Part shown: piece after piece, positions 13,250-24,599 of the stretch | Position numbering within the stretch: position 1 is the stretch's first letter | Layout: each line of letters opens with the position of its first letter | The notes under the pieces: generated by a model | The model's input: only the letters and a program-made list of their open reading frames with translations | Told to the model about the DNA's origin: nothing | Databases searched by the model: none | Made by a program: the position numbers and the translations under genes | From: Hirudo medicinalis | Lineage: Eukaryota; Annelida; Clitellata; Hirudinida; Hirudinidae | Assembly (NCBI GenBank): GCA_011800805.1 | Contig: MPNW01000035.1 | Location: 336,003 to 400,002 of the forward strand | Length of the DNA stretch: 64,000 bases | Direction: 5' to 3'

Positions 13250-14250
13250 AGAGCAGCTAATGCATGATAGAATTTTGTGGAGTCGCTTGTAATGTTGGCA
13301 ATATGAAATTGAGCTTCCAATATGATAAACCAAGCTACAGCTGTTTTCGGGTACAGTTTTCGGGCAACTGCAAAAGTCTTTATGTTTCGAAAACTTTGAA
13401 ATTAACGTTCAAAACGCGAAGCAATGTGCAGTGGGCAATGTCGGGGTCACCAATGTAGTTTCTTGTTTTACCTAAGCGTTCTGTGGGTAGTTTATACCGA
13501 CAGGAGGAATTAGGATTACTTATTGTGAAGAAATGAGAGTTGAGAGGCAATGCGGGTGTGGATGGCCGTGATGTCAAGCTAAATGTGATTATTGGAGCTT
13601 CACTTCCAAGACTCTGAATATTGCACGTAATAAATGACGTCACATTTAAGCACCCCTTTGTTTACATGTCTTAAATATCGTCAGACGTCATTCATAAGTA
13701 AATTTCCCTAGTGGCACAAACCACACAAACTTCAGAAGCAAACCTTTAAGACGCTAAAAAGCATAATAGATATATCTTACTCTCAATAAAATGTATCATT
13801 TTTATAATGAAAGCAGAAATTCGAATTGTCATAAGAACCTCCAGGCAATCTATGGCCACTGATAAAAAAATGTGCAATAGAACGCTAATAATAATAATAA
13901 AAAAGATAATTACAATAATAAGGATAATGATGGTGATGATAATAATAGTAATAATAATAATAATTCATTTATATGGCGCCTTATGCTTAGCGCCAGAGGC
14001 TAGTAAATTAAGTTTTAAATATCAACTCAGTTTGAAGATATGATCTCTAAGAATAACTTTTAACCTTTATTAATAAATTTCTAGATTGATGTTCGTGTTC
14101 AAGCATCGAACTTTGAAAATTGTTTACAGAATATCTTAATATAAGATGTTATTTTTATTAAGAAAATATCCAATAAGTCGAAAAAGCTGGACATCAACAC
14201 AAAGCTCAAAAATCTTTCACTCGTAAGCCTTGAACTTGAATAACAATTAA
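13250..14250. other. Intergenic region; AAT-tailed SINE 3' end and CRE-like palindrome
   Basis: No gene recognised. At 13885-14005 an (AAT)n tract is followed by TTCATTTATATGGCGCC and AGCGCCAGAGGC, the inverted 3' end of the SINE family also seen at 11641 and 22850. A perfect TGACGTCA (13635-13642) and a near copy AGACGTCA (13683-13690) lie about 40 bp apart; their role is unknown. Confidence 0.45.
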
Positions 14251-14252
14251 AT

Positions 14253-15554
14253 CTATGAAAGGAATTCATCGAGAGTCAAATAGTTTTGCAGGTATTCTGG
14301 GAAGCATATGTGCGATGATAACTGAAAGACTGACGGGCCGAGAATGTGCCGAAGTTTAAAACGGCAAATGTGCAGCAGTGATTTGGGATTGAAGTAAAAT
14401 TGCCTTAACCACTCAATGGTTTCGGGATCATCTTCGAACCAACTAATACTTGAAAGTTTTGGCAGCCACGTGCCTAAGTATCTCTCGCTGAATCCAGCCG
14501 ATAACAAAAGCCTTGCCGTTTTTAAGTGGTGACTGACAAGAGCTGCCATAACCGGATCTTCCGAAGGTTGGATAAAGTCCTGCTTGATCGGTGGAAGGTA
14601 AGTATTGGATCTGACAATAATGAGAGTAGCCTCATAGTGTCCAAATTCAGCTGAATATCGAAGAGGGGTGCATCCTGACGAGTCTTTGGTGATTATCGAA
14701 AGAGGTAGCAATGTTGAAACACATTTCGCACATCCCTTGATCGCGGACATGTGCAGCGGACTTCTCCCTAGAGAATTTAAAGGTTTTGTTGAGGCTCCAA
14801 CTGCTATCAGACGTTCCACGACGACACAGTGGCCTCCGCTGGCGGCCAAATGGAGAGGTGTATTTCCATCCATATCTTTGACGTTTGGATCAGAACCAGC
14901 CTCGATCAACATGCTTGGTTCGAGTCCTCTAGCGCAAACAAAGTGCAGAGCAGTTTTTGAATCGTTACTCAAAGCATTGACATCGGAACCAAATTCGAGA
15001 AGTTTCTTAATTATGCCTTCGGCAGCAGGGGCGTGGATGCAGGCCAGCATGAGGGGCGTTCTGTTCATGATGTCTCGAGCGTCCTTGTCGGCTCCTGTTT
15101 CCAGAAGTAAATCCACACAATTTAAATAGCCCCAGTTGGCAGCTTTGTGGAGAGCTGTTCCCCGTGTTCCTCCCGCCCTCATTTCCAAATCGACGCCTTT
15201 TTCTATGAGTAATTTGATCATCCTCGTACTTCCGTGTTCGCAAGCCATCGACAGCGGAGTGTTTTCGTATGAGTCCTTCGAGTCGGCATTAGCACCCGCC
15301 TTCAAAAGTTGCTCGAAGCATTCGAAGTAACCAATCTTCGCCGCATAAAGGAGCCCCTGATCGAGTTCTCTTTGTTTGATGCAGATGTTTAATTTGAGAA
15401 GTATGTTCAGCAATCTGTGGTTGTTCCTTCTCACAGTTTCTAAAACGCTGAAATGTGAACAGAAAATTATCATGATTTGTTATTCATGTTTGACGAACAA
15501 ATATTACCTCGTAATTTTTAAACCGAAATTGCTTGTTTCTTTTTCAACTAGTGA
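14253..15554 (-). CDS. Ankyrin repeat and SOCS box protein (ASB-like)
   Basis: Main exon 14253-15447 plus a 5' exon 15508-15554 that joins in frame; the first coding exon was not found, so the model is 5'-incomplete. About eight ankyrin repeats (NTPLSMACEHGSTRMIKLL, GTALHKAANWGYLNCVDLL, RTPLMLACIHAP, KTALHFVCARG, NTPLHLAASGGHCVVVERL, RSPLHMSAIKGC, CTPLRYSAEFGHYE) are followed by a linker and a C-terminal SOCS box: SLLHICRFKLRHILG is the Elongin-B/C (BC) box, and the Cul5-box position reads HICFPEYLQNYLTL. Proteins of this type are substrate receptors of Cullin-5 ubiquitin ligases, with the ankyrin stack binding substrate. I cannot assign an ASB number. TTAG-type acceptors support the 5' exon. 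Confidence 0.85.
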
Positions 15555-15981
15555 CTGAAAATATTAATAAATTTATATCTAGGAACTGCTTGATAAATTA
15601 ATGTTATTGCAAAATAATAAGGAACTGGGATCGTCCGTATGACGTCTATAAACTGCTAAGAGTAACTTGAGAAGAAATAGGGGTTCAAGAAATCTGATGC
15701 CGCAATAGACCAGGAACAATTTTTATAACTACTAAAAAACTAATTTCTATTTTGTTTTCTTGTAGGAAGACCAATGCATGACTTTTTTAAATATTGTTTT
15801 AATGTTGGTGGGGAAAAGTGGAAGATTTTGAGAGTTATTTGGAGAATTTGTGTAAAAATAAAAACATTTGACGAAAAGATAAAAATTCTGACATCATTCA
15901 TGACTCACCCATAAATATTTTTCTAATTATATGAATAGGTAAAGTTATAATATTAAAATCCTAAGTGCATTCTTGTTTTAA

Positions 15982-16949
15982 TTAAACCGTCACCATTATT
16001 CCAACTGCCCATGCCGCAGCAAAAGCCACTGAAGATGCTGCAGCGAATACCACGGCTGAGGTAAGTTCTTTGCCCATTCTTGGAGTCGAAAAAATAAAAA
16101 TGGCAGCTATGTAAGAGGCAGTCGAAGTTCCAGCTATGAAGAATGCCACGAATACTCGTCCTTGAATTTTATTCGCGGGCAAGATGAGAGCAGACGTTGT
16201 TACGGAGGCCAAGATGGAACATGTTATTGTAAAACCTGTGAAAGGATCAATCGAAAACTATGTTATCAAACACGTTCCCTATTAATGATGTTACAGTTGT
16301 TTCAGCTCTAATTCTAGATCTAACGCTAATGTGAAATTTAACGAATTTAACCATTACGAGAAATACTTTGCGGAATGTAATAAAGAAATATTTCATTGAC
16401 AATAAAGGCCACCTATTAGAAATTTGCCGATGTTGCATTCTGATGATAGTTTGGAAATGTAAGACTAAAAACTGATAAGCATGATAATTAAACTTTGAGT
16501 GACAATTATTGAAAATGAAATGTCGTCAAATATCTGCGGAATCTTATCGAGATTAGTTGGAAATTACTAAAAAAAAATTGAACTTTGTACAAATCCTCGA
16601 CGTAAGAGTCTCACACAGAGGAACTTTAACATATTACAATTTTTAAGTTTGTATTATATAAAAGGTTAAAACATTCAATCAAGCCTAAAATTTGCGAGCG
16701 GATTATTACGCATGTAATAAGGAAAAGCAATGGAACTCACCTGAAGTAATGGCGGCCACAACCGCGGTAATCACCTCAGCGATAAATTGAAGAAAGTAAA
16801 TAATAGCACCAAACGTTGATCGAAGAACTGAAACAATGAAAATAGAAGTGAAAGCCACTATCAAGACCAGACTTATCGCCAACAAAGACGATGAAACTAC
16901 GACGGCCAACAGGCGTAAATGTTCCTTTTTAAAGCATTTGAGTGTTTCC
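15982..16949 (-). CDS. Putative multi-pass membrane protein, orphan (5'-incomplete)
   Basis: Two exons (16741-16949 and 15982-16235) join in frame across GTGAGT...CAG. Together they encode about 153 residues with four to five hydrophobic segments: LLAVVVSSSLLAISLVLIVA, FGAIIYFLQFIAEVITAVV, TCSILASVTTSALIL, VFVAFFIAGTSTASYIAAIF and LTSAVVFAAASSVAFAAAW, ending at a stop after GIMVTV. The sequence before the first exon (ttctcttatggtttcag) is a strong splice acceptor, so at least one upstream exon is missing. The layout is like MARVEL or tetraspan proteins, but no diagnostic motif is visible and I do not recognise the family. Confidence 0.55.
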
Positions 16950-16999
16950 CTGAAACCATAAGAGAACATTTTATTAGATCTTCCTATCTCAACACAAAT

Positions 17000-17700
17000 C
17001 TACAGTGCCCCTCCTCCCGAATGCAAAACACTTAACGTTGATGTTCACAATTAAAATGCTCTTTGAGGTACGCAGCAACTTCGCGCAGAGCGCAGATTGC
17101 ATCCAACTACGATTATATAATGTCCATGAAACTACGTATACACAAAACGTAATTTTCCAGAAAAAATGAATGTTCGTGTTAGAGGCAGGTGACTTCGTTA
17201 CTTTCCAGTAAGGAAATAAACATCTGAACAATTTCCAGCATCTCAAACACTACGTTGTTTTGAAGACAAAAATAACTCGCTCACTTTTTTTTTTAGCGTT
17301 ATTTATATCTTACTTGAGTCTTTTGGAAAATAACCTGAGGCTTTCAAAACAAAAACTGCTACGATTAGGAACTTTGGACATGTATATCTAATTAGCGTCA
17401 CTCTAGCTCACCTGTTACAATATCATCTTATTAACCTTTCGTGTTGCTATTTTTCATATTTAAAAAACTATATCAACTTTACAAAAAATTACTAAAGTGC
17501 ACTTATTATTTCCAGAGTTAATTCGTTAATTGGTAATAGCTCAAACATTCTTTAAAAAAAAAGTTTGAATAATTTCATATTTTAAAATTACACAAATTAC
17601 TAATTTTGTAAAATAATTATTATTTTTAGTATTATAATTAGATTTTTTTAGATTAGACAGTAAGTGTAGTTGCAAATATAATGTTAAATTCACTTTTAAA
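17000..17700. other. Intergenic region
   Basis: No coding signal, RNA gene or recognisable repeat. It becomes very AT-rich towards the SLIMP-like gene. It may contain the promoter or first exon of the membrane orphan on the minus strand. Confidence 0.4.
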
Positions 17701-17711
17701 AGAAATGGCTT

Positions 17712-20684
17712 ATGTTTGTGTTTGCTGCGGTGTATATTTGTCGTAAAATGCTGAACAGTATGAGATTTGAAAGAATTTTGCGCAGTCACGTCGCAATGCA
17801 AAAATCTTTTTATCATAAATTTAATATTAGCAACTTTGACGACTATTTCATAAGAGATTTTAATAAGTGTAAGGAAAGTATAACATATCGAAAGCACCAT
17901 GTGAACTTTGAACAGTTGGTGAGTTTATTAATTTAAAATGTCATGATTTGGATTTCAGATATTTGCATTTAAATTATCAGCTTCAAGATTACAAAAAATA
18001 CTCAAACATCGTTCTGAACATCAAGAGACTAGAGCATGATAAAGAAACAATTGTTGAACAAATGCAGAAGATTGGAAAAGTAAACCCTAGCAGGAGTTTT
18101 TTATTTGTTACACAATTGTTTTTTTATTAATTGATTGTCATTGGTTACATGCATTTTATTAAAAATTTTAATGAAGCCATTACTAATGGTGCATTTCTTG
18201 CTGCTATGCTTGCAGGATTCAGTGGTTGAGAATAATATGAAGGAACAGGGTAGGATGATTAGAAAGCAGATGAAAGAATTGATGGTATTATATATTCTGT
18301 ACCTAAGTAGTAATAACAAATAAAGACACGTTTTAGCAAACATTTTATTGTGTTATCAATAATGACTATTTTGTTTTTGTTGTCATAAACATAATTTCCT
18401 TGGAAATTTTTGATCCACTAGGCTGCTGAAAAGGATTCAAGGAATGAATTATTACCTTTGATGAAGTCACTTCCAGCTCTATTGAATCCAAATACTGTTG
18501 AGTGATTTAATGGCTTCATTCTATTTATTATGTGGTGTCTATTCAATCCAAATGTTTATGAATTTCAGCCCAAGGAAGACAGGATTCTTTATGAATCAGG
18601 TTTTGAAAATGTTTTTTTTAATAATTTGTTTAACCTTTATATTGTTTATTAATGTTGATTATACTATTGGCATTCAAATTACATTTATTTAATTGACCTG
18701 CTGACAGGCACACAAAACATTGGAAAAAACCATTTGGAACTTTGTGGCTCTCAGATCAAACTGAAGTACTGATTTTACTTCATTTTACATTGTGCCTTTG
18801 TATAATATTTATTGCAAATTTGAGGAAGCGGCAAATGCACTGAAGTTAATTGGAAAATGATAGTCAAAGAAGTCATTTTTCAACTGAAAGGGATCAGCAA
18901 ATATCTGGTCATTCAGAATTCAATGTAAATGTAGACCTGATAGAAAAATATTTGCAGAAATCAATCATTTAATGCCAACTCTCAGTGTTTTTCTCCTTTA
19001 AACTTGCATTGACAGGTGGTGGCATGATATCCATATAAAATTATTGGTTTGAACTCATTGAATTAAATATTCATGGCTTCAATGAAATAAATTATCATAA
19101 ACATCAGGCAATATTCACTGGACAATGAGGAGCCAGTCATAGTTGCTTACTTGTCGGGTGACCTGGCATTCTTAGAAATTGACCTTTACTACAAACTTCT
19201 TGAACAAGTGAATCAATTAAAGGCTTATCACCATCTTAAACATCCTGACATGATAAAAGAATTTGTTGCTGTGAGTGAATTCGTTCCACCATGATTCAAA
19301 AATTCAAGTATCGACTTATTGGTTAACTTGATATTGACAGGAAGCATGTTTAGAAAGTAATGAAAAGGTAAATCATCTTTATTCACTTTTATTAGAGATT
19401 TATTACTTACATATTATATGTTAATTTATATTCCTGGGCTACAACATTTAAAAGTAGCTGAATCCAAAAAATTTATTTTTTATCAAATGTCATTTTTCTG
19501 TACCTTTTTTTGTTTTAAATAAAAACTTAAGAATTATTTCTATCATAAATATGGAGTAGGCTTGAAAATTAAATAAATTTCAAAATCAATTCAATCTTTT
19601 CCAGGCACTAAAAATTCTTCAGTCACCCACAGAAAATGCAATTGATGAGGATCGTCGTCTCGTTCTCTCTGGGTCATCGTTGCCAGGGTTTTTAGGTGAG
19701 ATATCCAGTCAGAAATTTGTATGCCCCTCTTTGTGGAAGGAGGGGGATCATTTGATGACAAACTCAAGCTGATCGCTTTTAGTAATTTCCTTTGAGCTAA
19801 GATTGCGACACTTGTGCCTGAACTTTAATGTAGGTGCTACTTTTGACTCAAATGTTGACCCTTAAGTTTCCTTCTGTAGCCTATATTTCAACTCTCAACA
19901 TACAATCAAAAAATCTTCCAAGTAAATTTTATTCCATGGGAAGGAATTACAAATCAGGTTAGGAACTATATTTTCTAATGATGTTAAATTCCAAAGCATA
20001 AACATATTTCTTTAATTTAGGTGGAAGCATGAATCATGGTCTGTACGAAATGTCTCAGACTATTCAAGTCAGTGTTTCTGCACATTGCAAACATGGCACC
20101 ACCTTTAACTCTCTGTTATTGTAGGCTGAGTTGTTTAGTATCGCCATTGACAATGCCACCTCTCAAGCATCATTTGAAGAGGAGAAAGATTTCATTTTGA
20201 ATCTTTACAAGAATCTTAAACTTCCATTCAAGTTGGTTATGCTTTTGATAATTAACTAACCAGTCATTGGAGTTGTCAAACAACCTTTTTAAATTGTCTT
20301 TAACTTTAAGAATGGTCGAAGTACCTGCCAAAGATCTTTTGCCAATTGAGTCACAAAGGATTGATTTCTGCCTTTGGTCAGCAGGATTTGGCAAATATTT
20401 CAAGGTTGTCAAATTCATTGAATAATTTACCTAGAAACTGATTCAAATTATTGATTTTTTGTTCAGTGTGGATACTTGAGATCTTTGGAAGATCACATAA
20501 GCAGAAAGCTGTCCATGTTTAACAGTAATGCTGGCTGCTTCTTCAAGATGGTATGATATTACAACGTTAAGGCTGCAGATGGATAAGATATATAATATAG
20601 CATTTGTTTAACCTTTAGAACCACGGCATTGTTTTCAAGCTCCCAACTATCATGGCTGCCATCATCGAACAACAAACAAATTAA
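17712..20684 (+). CDS. SLIMP: Seryl-tRNA synthetase-like mitochondrial protein (SLIMP-like)
   Basis: Gene of many small exons. The first segment (to 17918) encodes MRFERILRSHVAMQKSF, arginine-rich and free of acidic residues at first, consistent with a mitochondrial presequence. The start could be 17712 or a later ATG. A coiled-coil N-terminal arm follows (about 17960-18280: LEHDKETIVEQMQKIGK, MKEQGRMIRKQMKEL). A class-II synthetase-like core lies at about 19600-20684: ENAIDEDRRLVLSGSSLPGF, then LPSKFYSMGRNYKSG where SerRS motif 2 should be, GLYEMSQTIQAELF, CLWSAGFGKYF, and a shortened motif-3 region (MNHGIVFKLPTIMAAIIEQQ). The arginine/glutamate signature expected in motif 2 is absent, so it is probably not an active synthetase. 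It ends 305 bp from the convergent PSMB4 stop. Internal exon borders are partly unresolved. The alternative is a diverged SARS2. Confidence 0.75.
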
Positions 20685-20988
20685 TTTGAGAGTTTATTTG
20701 GTTCAAAACAGCCTGGAGTAACATCTTTTTGCAATGTCAACAACCAATGTCAGAAGTATCAACAATAATTCTCCCTTTCGTTGGCTACTCGTAGCCCCTG
20801 GAAATAAAGTTGTTTTCACTTGAAACTGTGTTATGGCTATGATTATTATTATACTATTCTTGGGCAAAAAGGAACAAAGCTTAGTACAAACCAAACCATG
20901 CTAATGCAATGCATTTACTAACAGTAATTGAACATTGTTTTGGCTATTGTGGAGATTTGAAATGAAAATTTAAAAGTCAAAATTATCC

Positions 20989-22453
20989 TCACTGAACAAG
21001 TGGAGCAATTTCCCAGTTGGTATTGGATGAAATGGGGCCTTCTACCACTGACTTTTTATCCTTGGTCACAATAGCCATCTCATACTACAAAGAACAGGAT
21101 ATATCATCAAGATTTAATTAATTTATCATTTAAAAAGAATATGAGAATTTACTCTGTTCCAAGATCTGGCATCTCTGTAATAAAGGACCTTCATACAGTA
21201 ATCAACCACCAGTTTGGCATCTTGTTCATTCATGTTAGGTTTCACCTCCAATGCACTCCTTAGCAGTGGCTAGACATTTACAAAGTGATCAAAAATAAGT
21301 GGACTCAAGCCATTTTAGATGACTGCATATAAAAATCATTTTATCTGGTGTACTTTTGAGATCCTTATCTTAATACGTGAAGGCACTACAACCGCCTGAT
21401 CATTTGTACATCGATCGCAAGTAGTGCATGCTGGGTTGCAAATATAACAAAAATACCTATACCACCACATGCATGTAACCAACTTATTGAGCTAGCATGC
21501 ATGCCAGTAACTGTGCATAGGTATACAAAGAATGATGGAACTATGTCTTCCTAGAATACAAATAATAAGCCCAACAATTGCAGTCAGAATTCTCTAATGA
21601 ATTCCTTGCATTAGAGAAAACTAAGTGAATCTAAGCATGTTTGATCAATCACATTCACAAACCTGTGCAATATATGTTCCATAGCCAGAGGCAACTGATG
21701 GGGCTTCATATGCTGTTCCAATCTTGTCCACATAGCCAATGTACCTTAAAAGAATTTATAAATATATTTGCTACATAAAAATCTTAAGATAAATAAGGCT
21801 AAACAGTTATCCCAAACAATGCAAATGTCTAACGGTTCATTGTTCTCGATCCCACCAACAACAATAGTGTTCCACAGAGGATTGAACTTTGATCTCCGAT
21901 TGTACATAACTCTGGTTAGCCAGCTGTGCAGAGACTTGGGTGTATATGAAAATCCATCCCCCAGGCATTTATCATCAATCCTTCAGATTAGCAAAAGTTT
22001 CACATGAGTAAAATAGTACCCAGATATGCAGTCCCAATCACAGCACATTACTGAAACTCACACTTTCTGCTCAATTATGGACTTGATGAACTGAAAGTCA
22101 GCATAATCTCCCCCCACACCAATAACAGTAGAATCGTTAACTCTGTAAATTCTAGAAACAGTTCTGTATCTGGCCATTGATCCGTAAGAGCCAAGTGTAT
22201 CAGCAGCAATTATTATTCCTCCATCAAACTTCAGCCCCAAAACTGACGTTCCTGTTACCATGGGGTGACTAAAAGCAACACCGAATTAAAAAAAATAGAT
22301 AGAATACAAATTAAAAAAGCTTCGTCATCCAACGTACAGAGTTTGCTTAACTGGTTCTTCATTAGGAGTACTACTAAAGGGAATGTTATAAAATCTTCCT
22401 GGCTTAGGCCCATTGGACCAGAAACTATCGTCAAAAATTTTTCCGAACTCCAT
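20989..22453 (-). CDS. PSMB4: Proteasome 20S core subunit beta type-4 (beta 7)
   Basis: Complete six-exon gene (22338-22453, 22062-22268, 21834-21980, 21663-21744, 21153-21269, 20989-21084; 765 bp, 254 aa). The start is [19 protein letters not shown], followed by a short propeptide and the family signature [17 protein letters not shown]. Further hallmarks are [26 protein letters not shown], the insertion-type stretch [30 protein letters not shown] and [16 protein letters not shown], ending NWEIAPLVQ. This is a non-catalytic outer beta-ring subunit: the residue after the processing point is not the catalytic threonine of beta 1, 2 or 5. The exon 1 donor is GTACGT and the other donors are regular. 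The length matches the family (about 260 aa). Transcription is convergent with the SLIMP-like gene. Confidence 0.97.
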
Positions 22454-22844
22454 AGCAAGCTAAAACTCAACCAAAAATCTACTCACTTAAACTACATAGA
22501 AATACAAACAAAGACAGACTTTCGGATGAATTTCCAATGCAACGACTCTAAAGCTATTGTAAAATTAAATTTTTAATTAAATTATAAAATTATTTTTATT
22601 GATTATTAAATTATATAATTATAAAAATGTATTGCAATCGCATCGAATTCATTTAGCCTCGAATATCTGTAACTTAATTGCATGGGTATTCTATCATATT
22701 AGTGATAATGACTCCGAGTTTGATTGTATATTCAAGAACTTTAAGATCATCTATTCTTCCATGAAGAGAAAAGTTTTTAAGACACAGTGAAGCTCGGCTG
22801 GATCGATTTAGGTAGAAGGATCCGCGGGCCAACAACACATATTA

Positions 22845-23000
22845 AGTAATAATAATAATAATGGTAATGATAATGATAATGACAATGATAACGATAATGA
22901 TAATGATAATGACAATGATAATGACAATGACAATGACAATGACAATGACAATAATAATAATAATAATAATAACAATAATAATAATAATAATAAATAATAG
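22845..23000. repeat. Compound microsatellite (AAT/ATG/GACAAT) with SINE 3' end
   Basis: About 150 bp of trinucleotide and hexanucleotide repeat: (AAT)n, then alternating GATAAT and GACAAT units, then (AAT)n again. It is followed by CTAATTTATATTGCACCATTTG and CAGAGGCGCC, the 3' terminus of the SINE family seen at 11641 and 13950. It is probably an expanded SINE tail. A nearby assembly gap suggests that repeats hindered assembly here. Confidence 0.85.
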
Positions 23001-23221
23001 CTAATTTATATTGCACCATTTGAATAGAGCCAATCAGAGGCGCCAAACTATTATTGAATTAATTTTTTCAAAACTATGGCTTTTATCAGCATTGTGCTAC
23101 ACAATGTATGCGTTACCTCTCCATCTTCAAAAATAAATTACTGACGGCTTAACAACGCTCATTTTATAACTAGATTTGGCGACAGAAACGGCACTATGAG
23201 CATGCTCTCTTCTGGCATGCT

Positions 23222-23352
23222 NNNNNNNNNNNNNNNNNNNNNNNNNNNNNNNNNNNNNNNNNNNNNNNNNNNNNNNNNNNNNNNNNNNNNNNNNNNNNNN
23301 NNNNNNNNNNNNNNNNNNNNNNNNNNNNNNNNNNNNNNNNNNNNNNNNNNNN
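23222..23352. other. Assembly gap (Ns)
   Basis: A run of 131 undetermined bases. The true length is unknown. Sequence on either side may not be contiguous in the genome. Confidence 1.
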
Positions 23353-24090
23353 AAATTAGTGAATTCGATTAGTCACCGTACCGCAACAGCGGATAATTTG
23401 ACCGTGATATACGGCAGTCAGTAGAGTACACATCGCACTATGTTTTGGTGCACTAGGCGCATTCCTCACACATGAACGATATAATTGATAAACTGGCAGT
23501 ACTCCGTTCTGAGCGTTTTTGTTTTCGGCGACTTGATCTTGGGTTTCTGAACTGAAGTCCATTTCTAACTGTTTCTCAAGATAATGCACCTGTGTGCACC
23601 GTCTATCTATACTCTTCTTCCCTCCGGCGGGTTGTTTCTCTAAGAAATTGACAAATGCGTCATTGTGACAGCTCATTCCTAATGCCTCTAAACTCAGGGC
23701 GGACGAATCTTACCAGAGGATTACGAAAAAACAGTTTCATCATCGGATCTGGCGACCGGCTTCTGTCAGGGTTCCGCCTTTCGGAGTATAAAACAAGCCG
23801 ATACCACCGGCGGTGGGGTAGAGGAGGAGGCGCGATCGTGTTCTTAGATTGGGTTGTCTGAACATAAGGTCGTTAACAAAAAAGTATGATTCTCTCTCCG
23901 ATCTCATTACCAGTAAAAAATATTGACGTTCTGTCAACCACTGAGATATGGCATGATAAAGGTTCTCTCGCTCTCCGCAAGCTTCGCCAGTACCGTTACT
24001 TGGTTCTTGATCGTCCATGACCCCGTGAAGGTCTTGCTCTGAGGTCTCTTGGGACGAATCAAGGTGGTTTGGTAGTAATTGCATCTTCAA
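23353..24090 (-). CDS. Possible protein-coding fragment, unrecognised, next to the N gap
   Basis: Two adjacent open stretches on the minus strand (24090-23740 and 23676-23356) look coding: balanced composition, few runs, and slightly higher GC than the surroundings. The first contains ENLYHAISQWLTERQYFLLV, SERESYFFVNDLMFRQPN and LYPTAGGIGLFYTPKGG. The second contains FVNFLEKQPAGGKKS and LPVYQLYRSCVRNAPSAP and runs into the N gap. They are in different frames about 65 bp apart, too close for a normal intron unless splicing removes part of both. I do not recognise the protein. It could be a gene fragment cut by the gap, a degenerate element or foreign sequence. Confidence 0.35.
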
Positions 24091-24181
24091 CAGTTGGACT
24101 ACATCACCTAAATGTCAGTTTCAATCCGAGTACATTTGAGTCACTAACCACCCAGATAAAAGGGAATCGAGACATATAACC

Positions 24182-24583
24182 CAGTGGCGAGTTTAGTGGG
24201 GCCATGGACCCCCGTAATTTTTAAAATATAAGATAAAAAATCTATTTTAATTTAAAAAATTTATTTTGTTTCAATAATTCACGACTTTGGACGAAAATAT
24301 TAGTAGCTGTGGTAAAGATACTAAAATTGTCGTTGTTTATCCATTGTTGTAGTCTTGTAACTTCTCAAAAACCATTATTATTAAATAGGTAATGTTGGGT
24401 AAAACGGCATCAAGTTAAAGATGTTGGACCTGAAACCATTTCATAATTAAATTTTTAAAGATTCAAAAAAACAAAAAGCAACATGGCTATAAATTATCCG
24501 CTTATATATGCATCAGCAAGCGGTTTAGGGATTGACCCCTTGAGGTCTAGGCCCCCCGCCAAAGTGTTCTAGATCCACCTCTG
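24182..24583. mobile_element. hAT-type non-autonomous DNA transposon (MITE)
   Basis: The left end CAGTGGCGAGTTTAGTGGGG and the complement of the right end, CAGAGGTGGATCTAGAACAC, form imperfect terminal inverted repeats followed by G-rich subterminal tracts (the right one reads GGCGGGGGGCC). The flanking 8-mers ATATAACC and TATAAACC resemble a decayed 8-bp target-site duplication, typical of hAT elements. No coding capacity. Confidence 0.6.
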
Positions 24584-24599
24584 TATAAACCTACTGACA

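Noticed and set aside
14668..15129. Plus-strand open frame of 153 codons
   Set aside because: Antisense shadow of the ankyrin-repeat exon; the minus strand has clear ankyrin and SOCS motifs.
22265..22576. Plus-strand open frame of about 100 codons opposite PSMB4 exon 1
   Set aside because: It is the antisense of a well-supported PSMB4 exon and an intron, with lysine/serine-rich low-complexity content and no motif.
22845..23000. CRISPR-like regular spacing in the trinucleotide block
   Set aside because: It is a eukaryotic microsatellite with 3-6-bp units and no spacers.
22777..23046. Minus-strand open frame rich in Tyr, His and Cys
   Set aside because: Translation of the GACAAT/GATAAT microsatellite, not a protein.
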